Notes under the pieces: generated by a model
Databases searched by the model: none
Seen by the model: the letters and a program-made list of their open reading frames with translations, nothing else
What the model was told of the DNA's origin: nothing
In this document: positions 7,701 through 13,760 of the stretch, one piece after another
Layout: each line of letters opens with the position of its first letter
Numbering within the stretch: the stretch's first letter is position 1
Program-made: the position numbers and the translations under genes
DNA from: Hydrogeniiclostridium mannosilyticum
GTDB taxonomy: Bacteria; Bacillota; Clostridia; Oscillospirales; Acutalibacteraceae
DNA: 64,000 nt
NCBI RefSeq assembly: GCF_003268275.1
Contig: NZ_QLYR01000004.1
Span: forward strand, 1 to 64,000
Reading direction: 5' to 3'

Positions 7701-9962
7701 TACAGTCCCCAAAACAGTTTCTTCATTCAAGGTGCCGCCGATGGTGATATCCTTGGATTCTATAACTTTAATATTTAATTTGGTAGAGGCAGACTTATAC
7801 TTGATATGCAATCCACTGAGATCAAGATTCGGAGCAGTTTGCCCATAGATTTCGAGATTGGTACTGTTAGTCTGTGCAGTGTAGGATATTTTTGCAAGTT
7901 TCGGACAATCTTTTATCCTAAAGGTAGAGAACCCATATACTTTATCCGGAGAAATTGCAATGGATTCCACATCAGTAAGGCCGTATAAGTACACATATTT
8001 TACCGTAGTGGACATCTGTTCCAGCGCCGTATCCAATGTATCCGTTGTTAAACCGCTGTAAGTCCCGCTATAAGTTCCCAGCGTCAACGTGGTCAACGCA
8101 GTGAAGGGAGATAAATCCGGCAACTGATCCAAGCCGTTAAATTGTAATGTCAATGTTTTCAGCTTTGTTTGATTGCTTAAATCCGGCGCTTCCTGCATTC
8201 CTTCCATATTCAACGTCAAAGTGGTGAGATTAGAAAGTTTTGCAAGGGTTGGCAGCTCCTTCACATGGGAGGAAGTAATGCTGAGCGTCGTCAGCTTCTC
8301 CATATTTTCCAAGCCTGGAATGGTAGTATATTCTCCATCCCCTATCGTGAGGGAGGTAAGATTCGTCGCATATTCCAGCCCGTCCAGATTGGATACACCG
8401 CCGGACAAATTCAAGCTGGTGAGTTTTGCCATGTCCTCTTTGGTGTAATATCCCTTTTCGGCTTTTCCAAGAGCGGTGGATACCGCATCGTACAAAACGG
8501 GATCTGTGATTCCAGCCGAATCTTCTTCTTCAGAAACTGGCACCTCGTTGCAGCGCACAATCAGATTAAAGCTGTAGGTGGCGCCGTTCTCCTGCTGGGT
8601 AGAAACCTCAATCACATTGGTCCCCAAGGAAAGGCCATCAATACTCATCAAAAGCCGGTTAGCGGCAAAGTCGGATTTAGTAGCTGTTATAACCGTACTG
8701 GTGTTTCCATTGACCGTCGCAACCGTTTTTCCAGTGGAATCAACGCCCATAAAGGTGACTTCCAAAGAAGTACCGTAGATATCACCCAAATCAGCCGTGT
8801 TATTTTCCAGGTTCACATCTGCGTAAGGGGACGTGTTGGAAACTGCGGTAGAACTGGGGGCTTTCCAATACACGCGGATGATCGTAGCGTCGCTGCCCTG
8901 ATTTGAGATGTCTAAAGTTCCTTCGGGAAAAGTGGTGAATACAGCAAAACCATACGAGGTTTCCTTGTGCTGATAAAAGTTACCCGAAAAATCAAAGGAT
9001 TTCAGTGCCGGGAGCTGTGTGGCAATGTCTACGCCGTTTCCGCTGTCTTCTATAATGTTACAATCGGACAAATAGTTGTCCGACGCATCAAAATACGCCA
9101 GATTCTTTTTGTTGGAAATATTTAAGGAGAGTGTTCCAGCCAAATTATTGCCCGAAATATCGAAGCTCTCCAGGTTGGGGTTGTTTTCAAACACTTTGGA
9201 GAGAATGCCATTGGTATCTTTACTACTTTCTTCTCCCCATACCGTCAAATTGGTGTTGCTCAAGTCGAGTTTTTTCAGGGTTGTAAGGTCACCGATGTCC
9301 CCAGAATTATGTGCGGCAGAATTCAGTTCTTCACTTAAATCGTTTCCGCTTAAATCCAGCACTTCCAGATTGACTGCATACTTAAGCCCGGTCAAGTCGG
9401 TAATCCCGGCATTTTCAGCTACCAACTCTGTCAAGGACGCCATTTCCGTCTCTGTGATGGTAACGCCTTCCGAATACTCTTTATCAAGCGCTTCGCAGAT
9501 GGCTTTCCGCAGATTTTCGTCGCTGATAGTAACCGGTTCGTTGGGGTTCTTTTTAACTGTAATTGTAGCTACGTCAGAATCTTCCATGCCTTCTTTGGTA
9601 GCAATCACTTTAACGGTTAAAACTCCGTCCTGCCCATAATTTTTGAGCATAACTTTTGTGATTGTTACCATCGTGGTTCTTTTTGTACCATTGTCTCTTG
9701 TAGGAGTAGAACCATCCGTCGTGTAATAATAAGTATAACCTTTATCAGGTGTTCCATTTGGATTGTGAGCGGCGTTTACTCCACACTTAACCGTATCGAG
9801 CAAATATCCTTCTTCGCTCACCTTTCCTTCCGTGTAAAATTCCGGCATCGGGCACTTTTCTTCTGCCGCAAAGACGTTGAGCACACCCATGCTCAAAACC
9901 ATTGTCACGGCAAGCAAAACCGATAGGCTTCGCTTAAACCACGACCGTTTTGTTGTTGTCAT
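4743..9962 (-). CDS. Giant LRR-NEAT cell-wall surface protein (Shr/IlsA-like haem receptor)
   Basis: 1739 residues. In order: signal peptide (1-32); a chitobiase-like beta domain with YYTTDGSTPT (about 35-140); leucine-rich repeats (about 149-355); an Ig-like insert (355-475); a second long LRR block (about 488-1000); a cadherin-like beta domain (1020-1095); NEAT 1 (about 1100-1220, ISPMVYPMGY); two FIVAR helical modules (1221-1285, 1293-1361); NEAT 2 (about 1368-1540, KSMSNDAINHYIKL); a beta domain (1563-1682); and a sorting signal TPQTGD near 1703 with hydrophobic span and KKRK tail. The motif is TPQTG rather than LPXTG. NEAT plus LRR occurs in streptococcal Shr and Bacillus IlsA, which capture haem, haemoglobin or ferritin. 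It heads the operon; GGAGGT lies 10 nt before the ATG. Ligand and sortase are unknown. Confidence 0.88.
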   Translation of the reverse strand: MTTTKRSWFKRSLSVLLAVTMVLSMGVLNVFAAEEKCPMPEFYTEGKVSEEGYLLDTVKCGVNAAHNPNGTPDKGYTYYYTTDGSTPTRDNGTKRTTMVTITKVMLKNYGQDGVLTVKVIATKEGMEDSDVATITVKKNPNEPVTISDENLRKAICEALDKEYSEGVTITETEMASLTELVAENAGITDLTGLKYAVNLEVLDLSGNDLSEELNSAAHNSGDIGDLTTLKKLDLSNTNLTVWGEESSKDTNGILSKVFENNPNLESFDISGNNLAGTLSLNISNKKNLAYFDASDNYLSDCNIIEDSGNGVDIATQLPALKSFDFSGNFYQHKETSYGFAVFTTFPEGTLDISNQGSDATIIRVYWKAPSSTAVSNTSPYADVNLENNTADLGDIYGTSLEVTFMGVDSTGKTVATVNGNTSTVITATKSDFAANRLLMSIDGLSLGTNVIEVSTQQENGATYSFNLIVRCNEVPVSEEEDSAGITDPVLYDAVSTALGKAEKGYYTKEDMAKLTSLNLSGGVSNLDGLEYATNLTSLTIGDGEYTTIPGLENMEKLTTLSITSSHVKELPTLAKLSNLTTLTLNMEGMQEAPDLSNQTKLKTLTLQFNGLDQLPDLSPFTALTTLTLGTYSGTYSGLTTDTLDTALEQMSTTVKYVYLYGLTDVESIAISPDKVYGFSTFRIKDCPKLAKISYTAQTNSTNLEIYGQTAPNLDLSGLHIKYKSASTKLNIKVIESKDITIGGTLNEETVLGTVRIQESENIQFSPEFFVSANGVDTLHYTGSTGIVIPENLEEAGLTTLDIYNTNLKEIPKEIFEITSLTDLEFSAAGDFEELPEEIGNLKNLESLSITGGAFDKLPDSLFTLKKLTRLTLRSMALSDLSGNWAGLEALTSLQFQSCDFSEVPDDLLGLVTKATPLTTLTLYETPIADLPEGLLSNLSSLTLGGYFERAYIDNTSDETMIESLADGHIKTELKAYTEKNKKAPNMHLYDNLADLAGIRSDVGNIQFSYNNAGGSGAFTLPEETSSFTFTPYSGVEGTKVTVNGETKNIGESFTVENLKNGLNTVTVTTKNDKAYGGTGAENTYTLSLVVGEGINVDELEEGKKYSIDLRLKMEHQDTYSMADNYFLHTGTVKLADGQYAVELTTNNMAFIGYLDYKKADGSKVRADVINKDAANNTCSYLIYVDNLEDDLYISPMVYPMGYAPTCRVIFDTSSVYELESTGVDFTNLNIAINKAIEITEKRNVYTDASWKNLLEKLEAAQTIAGNDTATQDAVNNAAKELETAMTVGGEGGLVIDESKLANKTALETAINEAKALEKGNHTDTAWNALQEAIADAQAVYDTLEASQNEVDAAAKALNTAVTLFQNSGESSSLDKNNLKDGVYSVYGEMIKTNREEKSMSNDAINHYIKLTVEDGEYYLTMDFHGLAYLNKFGYLAELSYYDNGYTYGEYGTIEGIQIPATVLSTQKNPDGSDLVDEFNQPGGSYAGKLYPDQIKFPLVADALADKDGYVPLHAFVPVMEDISAGTGDQDVLLKLDWSTLKETTEDDPNFKPEEPVEQSPAVDYTDAKTGVKVHADKGVFEEGVQIVVSEITSGTDYDAAASSLSDVGKKFKLYDVKFLDADGNEVAPNGTVSISFPITAGYDSANVAAYRLSDGSKILVKGAVENGYYTVITKTAGSYALVEKGSTITDAQNNQNQGNTNTPQTGDTSNVGAIALLALAAAGMMGVTVITKKRKSEES

Positions 9963-10018
9963 GTTTCGGTTACCTCCATTTCGTTTCCTTCCCCCATATT
10001 AGGAGAGATCGTGCATCG

Positions 10019-10036
10019 GGTTAGAAATCACTAACC
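10019..10036. promoter_or_regulatory. Operator-like palindrome GGTTAG-N6-CTAACC
   Basis: GGTTAG (10019-10024) and CTAACC (10031-10036) form a perfect 6-bp inverted repeat 57 bp upstream of the LRR/NEAT start codon. Arms equal those of the DtxR/IdeR box core, but the spacer is 6 nt rather than 1. A related GTTAG-N6-CTAAC lies at 11675-11690 before the second regulator gene. The binding protein is not known; either metalloregulator in the window is a candidate. Confidence 0.5.
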
Positions 10037-10043
10037 TATAACG

Positions 10044-10069
10044 AAAAAATATTGTCGCCTTTACGGCGA
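10044..10069 (-). terminator. Weak terminator overlapping a leader ORF
   Basis: TCGCC/GGCGA (10055-10059 and 10065-10069) form a 5-bp stem with a GTAAA loop on the minus strand, followed after 5 nt by six T. The stem covers the last codons and stop of the leader ORF, so ribosome position could affect folding. The stem is short, hence the low confidence. Confidence 0.35.
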
Positions 10070-10087
10070 ATGGGTTACTTGGATCAT
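10061..10087 (-). CDS. Putative 8-codon leader peptide
   Basis: The ORF encodes MIQVTHSP. Its ATG at 10087 is preceded by a strong Shine-Dalgarno, AAGGAGGAAGGT. The stop overlaps the loop of a small terminator-like hairpin 100 nt upstream of the haem receptor gene. The arrangement suggests attenuation, but no regulatory codon run is evident. Confidence 0.35.
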   Translation of the reverse strand: MIQVTHSP

Positions 10088-10271
10088 ACCTTCCTCCTTC
10101 TCTTTTTCATCTGGTCAGGGGGACAAGCTGCTTGCTCACCCTCCCTGATATCTAAGGACACGCCTTTCAGCGGTCTTTCATAACCGGAAGTTTGTCATGG
10201 CTAACTAAACCCCTAAAAAATTACTCCTTGCGGAGCATCTTTGGAGCTGTCTGTCATTTGTCCATTTTTGA

Positions 10272-10325
10272 GGGACTTTTCTTGTTTTATGAGTGAGGAG
10301 AAAAGTCCCCATAAAACAAGAAAAG
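10272..10325. repeat. Two overlapping, mutually exclusive inverted repeats
   Basis: Arms of 16 bp at 10276-10291 and 10310-10325 are perfectly complementary. A second pair of 10 bp at 10272-10281 and 10300-10309 is also perfect. The pairs share bases 10276-10281, so only one hairpin can form at a time, each with an 18-nt loop. This is the geometry of a conformational switch; no function is known. Confidence 0.6.
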
Positions 10326-10389
10326 CCTTCCTTCATCTCGAAGGAGGCTGCTGTCTTCCATATTGATTCCTCCGAGATTTTTCCTTTGT

Positions 10390-10449
10390 GTTGCCCTCGG
10401 AGGTGTTGCCCTCGGAGGTGTTGCCCTCGGAGGTGTTGCCCTCGGAGGT
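10390..10449. repeat. Four perfect tandem copies of a 15-bp unit
   Basis: The unit GTTGCCCTCGGAGGT occurs four times without change in the leader between the second promoter and the inverted repeats. Perfect identity suggests recent slippage expansion. It has no spacers and is not a CRISPR. Confidence 0.85.
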
Positions 10450-10460
10450 TATACTTTTCT

Positions 10461-10489
10461 ATTAAAAATTTTGCCCCACTTTCTGTCAA
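10461..10489 (-). promoter_or_regulatory. SigA-type promoter TTGACA-N17-TTTAAT
   Basis: The -35 (TTGACA, 10484-10489) and -10 (TTTAAT, 10461-10466) have a 17-nt spacer and read toward the haem operon. A second TTGACA lies 7 nt further upstream (10491-10496). It would give a leader of about 490 nt. Confidence 0.6.
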
Positions 10490-10550
10490 ATGTCAAGTCC
10501 TTTTTTAGCATGATTGGTGAAGGACTCGCACTATCCCTAAAGCATTTTCC

Positions 10551-10579
10551 AGTATAGCGATTTGCCTTTTTTCTGTCAA
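10551..10579 (-). promoter_or_regulatory. SigA-type promoter TTGACA-N17-TATACT
   Basis: The -35 is at 10574-10579 and the -10 at 10551-10556, exact 17-nt spacing. A near-palindrome GGTGCA-N4-TGCTCC sits 10 bp upstream of the -35, where an activator could bind. Transcription would run toward the haem operon. Confidence 0.6.
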
Positions 10580-10589
10580 TATTTTTTCT

Positions 10590-10684
10590 GGTGCAGAACT
10601 GCTCCAAACGCCTGTTTTTGGACCTAAAAAAGCCCGCCATGCCGCATCATTACGTCAAAAACGCCCTTGGTGCAAAATTGCTCC
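10590..10684. repeat. Two copies of a 16-bp near-palindrome GGTGCA-RAAY-TGCTCC
   Basis: Copies at 10590-10605 and 10669-10684 differ at two central positions, keep the same flanking CCAAA and start 79 bp apart. They lie between the second regulator gene and the promoter at 10551-10579. This looks like a pair of protein-binding sites; the protein is unknown. Confidence 0.5.
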
Positions 10685-10718
10685 AAAAAATTTTATTTTT
10701 CCCCTTGACAGTCCTCGT

Positions 10719-11567
10719 TCAGTGGATAAATACGGTAAAAACCGCCATGCTCTCCGGCATGTGCATGTCCCCTACGCTGCACTGCATTCTCAAACATACG
10801 CTCCCGTGCAGCAGAGTGTCACGGCCTTTGCCCATCGACAAAAAACGAAGCGCCGTCACCGGAAAGAATACATGCCGCCCATCCACACCGGCGTCCCGGA
10901 ATTCCTCTTTGTATAAATACTGCATCTTGTCAATCCGGCCTTCCATCTTCTTACCGCTGGACATGGATTTGGCCGATACAGTCTTGACTTCCAGATAAAT
11001 CATCCCTTCGTGATCCTTGACGATCAGCTCACAGGGATGTTCAAAGCCCTTGTTCCCCATAGAGATATTGTTGTAATTTTTGATATGCTCCCGATAGATC
11101 ACAAAAGGGAAATAATAGCTTCCATCTTTCAAGTAATTGCAGATTTCCCCGCCGTGAAAGTCCTGCCGTCCGGCAAATAGCTCCTTGAGGCGCATCCGGC
11201 CTTCCTGTTCGGCCAGCCGTTCCATGAATTCATCCGAAAATCCGGCCGCCAGCGCCCGCAGAACATTGTCTTGTACCTGCGCGGGCGGGATGTCCTGGTA
11301 CTGCATGTACTGCTCCAGCACTTTTTTCTGCTCTGCGTATTTCTCCGCCAGCTTTTTACCGGTTACTGTCAGAACGGTCTTTCGATTTTCCAACCGTTCT
11401 ACGATATCCAGCTTTTCCATGGTGTCCATCGCGCGGGTAACCGCCCATTTCGTCGTTCCAAGACACTTGGCGGCATCGGTTACTGTCCGTTTGGAAGGTT
11501 CCGCTTCTAAATAGTGCAGAAGAATCTGGATTTGCAGCGGCGCTAATGCTTGTGATATTTCAGGCAT
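10719..11567 (-). CDS. DtxR/MarR-like winged-helix regulator with an unassigned C-terminal domain
   Basis: 282 residues. Residues 5-65 form a winged helix (recognition helix near GTTKWAVTRAMDTMEKL); 70-130 is a helical region like a DtxR dimerisation domain, without a clear metal-ligand set. Residues 140-282 form a separate alpha/beta domain containing CELIVKDHEGMIYLEVKT. The D...E-x-K spacing there recalls PD-(D/E)XK nucleases, but the rest of that fold is not recognisable. A GTTAG-N6-CTAAC palindrome lies about 110 bp upstream, suggesting autoregulation. The gene precedes the haem operon on the same strand. A regulator of that operon is the most economical reading; the C-terminal function is unknown. 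Confidence 0.7.
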   Translation of the reverse strand: MPEISQALAPLQIQILLHYLEAEPSKRTVTDAAKCLGTTKWAVTRAMDTMEKLDIVERLENRKTVLTVTGKKLAEKYAEQKKVLEQYMQYQDIPPAQVQDNVLRALAAGFSDEFMERLAEQEGRMRLKELFAGRQDFHGGEICNYLKDGSYYFPFVIYREHIKNYNNISMGNKGFEHPCELIVKDHEGMIYLEVKTVSAKSMSSGKKMEGRIDKMQYLYKEEFRDAGVDGRHVFFPVTALRFLSMGKGRDTLLHGSVCLRMQCSVGDMHMPESMAVFTVFIH

Positions 11568-11674
11568 AAAAAAATTCCCCTTTCCTGGTATAGATACAGA
11601 AATAAACCCATCCGCTTTTTAATAACGGACCGGCTTCGTTCCATATATTCATTCAGGCTTTAGGGAATACATAA

Positions 11675-11690
11675 GTTAGCTATAACTAAC
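11675..11690. promoter_or_regulatory. Operator-like palindrome GTTAG-N6-CTAAC
   Basis: GTTAG (11675-11679) and CTAAC (11686-11690) enclose CTATAA. Arms and 6-nt spacer match the site at 10019-10036. It lies in the upstream region of the regulator starting at 11567. Confidence 0.5.
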
Positions 11691-11777
11691 CTTACAACTA
11701 AAATCATATCACACTGTTTCTTTGTTTGTCAAGTGCAATTTTTTCATACAGCTTTATAGAGTTATCATTCACAGCTA

Positions 11778-12161
11778 CTATCCCTTTCTAAAAGCTGCCA
11801 TTGTGTTAGCAATCGCAGCTAAGCCCTCTTTTCCCAGTAATTCGGCCGTTTCATCATAATGGACACTTTCTGTTTTCGGATGATTTTCTTGTTTCTTTCC
11901 TTGCGTTGGATTGACGGAAGCCGGTTTGTACTGTTCTTGCATAATACGCCGTACAATATCCTCAACAACATGAAGGTCCAATGATGCTGCCTGCGGAATA
12001 TCTGGTGTTTCAGGACAGTGTAAATAATGTTGGACGGCGTTAACGAGGAACTGTGCCTTACGGCGGCCCTGTTGATTAAGTATGTCAATAACCTGTCGGT
12101 GCGCCGGATCAGCAAGGCTAAACTGAATGGTAAATTTGTTTTGTTCCTTTTTTTCAGGCAT
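11778..12161 (-). CDS. ParR-like centromere-binding adaptor
   Basis: 127 residues from the ATG at 12161. That start has GGAGG 8 nt upstream, overlapping the stop of the actin-like gene. Residues 8-45 (KFTIQFSLADPAHRQVIDIL) have the look of a ribbon-helix-helix DNA-binding segment; the C-terminal half is polar and probably mediates partner contact. Such a protein directly after a ParM-like gene is the standard arrangement of type II plasmid partition, where the adaptor links centromere repeats to the filament. Homology was judged from context and motif only. Confidence 0.65.
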   Translation of the reverse strand: MPEKKEQNKFTIQFSLADPAHRQVIDILNQQGRRKAQFLVNAVQHYLHCPETPDIPQAASLDLHVVEDIVRRIMQEQYKPASVNPTQGKKQENHPKTESVHYDETAELLGKEGLAAIANTMAAFRKG

Positions 12162-12165
12162 AGAC

Positions 12166-13077
12166 TTATCCTCCATATTTGGAGGCTCGGTACAGCAGCT
12201 CATAGCCCCTTGTATTTGCGGAGATTTCCTCGACAAACAGGGCGCTTCCTATTTTCCCGGATGCCTCAATCTGTTTTCTCAGCAGAATGGCTCCGCCGCC
12301 CACAAAAACCGTTCTGCCTGTGCGCAGGTCAATCATCCGTTCTCGCAGCGCACCTAACAAGTCGTCAATGAAAAGCTGCGCCTGTTCCTTCACAACCCGG
12401 CAGATATTTGTGTCATAGTCCTGTACGGTTTCCATCAAAATGGCGTCGATATCCGATTCATCGAACAGGATATCGAAATCGGCACTGATTTTTGATTTGA
12501 TACGGTTGTAAAGGACGATAACGCCATTCTCCAATGAATCACACATTGAGAGATCCGCCTGCCCGTATTTCATTTGAAGATAATCGGCCGTTATGCCCCC
12601 GATATCTACGATAACAGCCTTGGGGTACTGTTGAAGTTTTGGATATACCGGGACGGTTGCTGCATAAGCCTGCGGGAAACAAACTGCCTCCGTGATAAGG
12701 ACGGAATAGGGAGTCCCGTCCATACGGAAATCCACCTGGCCCCGGCCGAGAAAATACTGCTCAAATCTCTGATACAGTGTGCCATAGTGGGCGGGCGGAA
12801 GGCCGATACATAACTGAACTTTTACCGGCTCTTCTGAGGCCAGTATCCGCCGAAGTTCAAAGCCGATGGCAAAGAGGGTAAGGACGAAAAACCGTTCATC
12901 TATGGTTTTGTCCCGCATATAGGGAATGCGCTGATCGGATAGAGTGTAGTATTTCCCGTTGTAGAACAATACGTCCTGGCCGAATGGGGGAGGAGTATCG
13001 CTCTCACGCAGCCCAGACACAAAGGTTTTGTGGACGGTTTTGATTTGCTTATTTCCGTGGTCGATACTGATTAACAT
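12166..13077 (-). CDS. ParM/StbA-like actin-family segregation ATPase
   Basis: 303 residues with actin-fold nucleotide motifs: phosphate 1 ISIDHGNKQIK (3-13), phosphate 2 VIVDIGGITADYL (about 155-167) and the adenosine motif VFVGGGAILL (about 261-270). The protein should polymerise and push DNA copies apart. The paired ParR-like gene follows at once. The 120 nt upstream hold a terminator-like hairpin and imperfect direct repeats of ACTTTAnAC type that could be the centromere. Presence of a partition system implies the host element replicates autonomously for at least part of its life. Confidence 0.85.
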   Translation of the reverse strand: MLISIDHGNKQIKTVHKTFVSGLRESDTPPPFGQDVLFYNGKYYTLSDQRIPYMRDKTIDERFFVLTLFAIGFELRRILASEEPVKVQLCIGLPPAHYGTLYQRFEQYFLGRGQVDFRMDGTPYSVLITEAVCFPQAYAATVPVYPKLQQYPKAVIVDIGGITADYLQMKYGQADLSMCDSLENGVIVLYNRIKSKISADFDILFDESDIDAILMETVQDYDTNICRVVKEQAQLFIDDLLGALRERMIDLRTGRTVFVGGGAILLRKQIEASGKIGSALFVEEISANTRGYELLYRASKYGG

Positions 13078-13145
13078 GGCAACAACTCCTTTAATTTTTC
13101 ACTTTATACTTATCTAATACGACTTTAACACGTATTTTTTCAACA

Positions 13146-13183
13146 ATAAAAGCGGCGATCTGTAAATGAATCAGATCGCGCTT
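13146..13183 (-). terminator. Terminator hairpin downstream of the small membrane genes
   Basis: AAGCGGCGATCTG (13150-13162) pairs with CAGATCGCGCTT (13172-13183) with one bulge; TTTTATT follows on the minus strand. It separates the membrane-protein pair from the parM-like gene. Confidence 0.6.
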
Positions 13184-13196
13184 AACATATCCGTTG

Positions 13197-13418
13197 CTAT
13201 TTATCTAAATTTTCTTCTTCTGTCTCCTCCAACCAGCTCTTGGTAATCGACAGAGCAATTAGACTACCTGAAAAAAAGGCTAGAAATAACCCCGCTACAT
13301 TTGATGCAAGGTCCAATTGCATTAGCCTAAGCACCATCATTATGATTATGGCGGTAGGCATTGCCGCATATAAACAATATATGAAAATGCGTATTTTCTG
13401 TTTCAACTTAGGAATCAT
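13197..13418 (-). CDS. Small two-helix membrane protein
   Basis: 73 residues from the ATG at 13418, which has GGAG 10 nt upstream; an ATG at 13427 is too close to it. Hydrophobic spans cover about 10-32 and 38-58, followed by an acidic tail ESWLEETEEENLDK-like. It overlaps the preceding gene's end region and belongs to the same transcript. I do not recognise the family. Confidence 0.6.
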   Translation of the reverse strand: MIPKLKQKIRIFIYCLYAAMPTAIIIMMVLRLMQLDLASNVAGLFLAFFSGSLIALSITKSWLEETEEENLDK

Positions 13419-13632
13419 TTTCACCATTCTCCTTTTCCTTAGAGTTATTTTTCCGCTTCTTTGCATCACCAGAAATGCAGAGCACTATTCCCGCAATAAC
13501 ATATGCTGAAAAAAATACAGCGCCCGCTTGCAAGAGAAGTGCTGTGTCAAAATGAAACACCGCCTGTATAATATAACCAATCACGCAGAATAGGAGGATG
13601 CAGCAGGCCATACTCGCTATCATTTTCTTCAT
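13408..13632 (-). CDS. Small two-helix membrane protein
   Basis: 74 residues with hydrophobic spans at about 4-24 and 30-52 and a charged tail rich in Lys, Glu and Asn. It overlaps the downstream membrane-protein gene by 11 nt, so the two are translationally coupled. Function unknown; paired two-helix proteins with partition genes may be plasmid maintenance or surface-exclusion factors, but nothing here proves that. Confidence 0.6.
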   Translation of the reverse strand: MKKMIASMACCILLFCVIGYIIQAVFHFDTALLLQAGAVFFSAYVIAGIVLCISGDAKKRKNNSKEKENGENDS

Positions 13633-13711
13633 TTCGCGCTCCTAATTTTAGAAAACTTCATTTCTTTTATTTTATCAGTTATAGAAAAATAAGTACATGT
13701 AAATTCCTTGC

Positions 13712-13744
13712 AAAAAAGCGGGGACAGAATAAATCTGCCCCCGC
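13712..13744 (-). terminator. Intrinsic terminator after the DUF2786 gene
   Basis: GCGGGGACAGA (13718-13728) pairs with TCTGCCCCCGC (13734-13744), followed by six T on the minus strand. Confidence 0.8.
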
Positions 13745-13760
13745 CGCTACCTTTTTTAAC

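Larger units (their letters stand above)
9963..10718 (-). other. 756-nt non-coding leader/regulatory region of the haem operon
   Basis: No convincing gene is present. Read on the minus strand it holds two near-palindromes GGTGCA-RAAY-TGCTCC, a promoter at 10551-10579, a hairpin (10496-10526), a second promoter at 10461-10489, four tandem 15-bp repeats (10390-10449), two mutually exclusive inverted repeats (10272-10325), further stem-forming segments around 10095-10200, a leader ORF (10061-10087) with a weak terminator, and an operator-like palindrome (10019-10036). Confidence 0.7.

Noticed and set aside
8265-8906. Plus-strand ORF of 213 codons inside the giant surface-protein gene
   Set aside because: It is antisense to a well-supported LRR coding region, has no ribosome-binding site and no recognisable domain. 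Several similar shadows cross 4.7-9.6 kb.
10019-10036. Canonical DtxR/IdeR iron box
   Set aside because: Arms match, but the spacer is 6 nt instead of 1, so it is reported only as an operator-like palindrome.
10390-10449. Possible CRISPR array
   Set aside because: The 15-bp units are directly adjacent with no spacers and there are no cas genes in the window.
10205-10489. Minus-strand ORF with RGQHL repeats
   Set aside because: The repeats are only translations of the 15-bp tandem repeat, the start lies on the promoter's -35 box and no Shine-Dalgarno is present.
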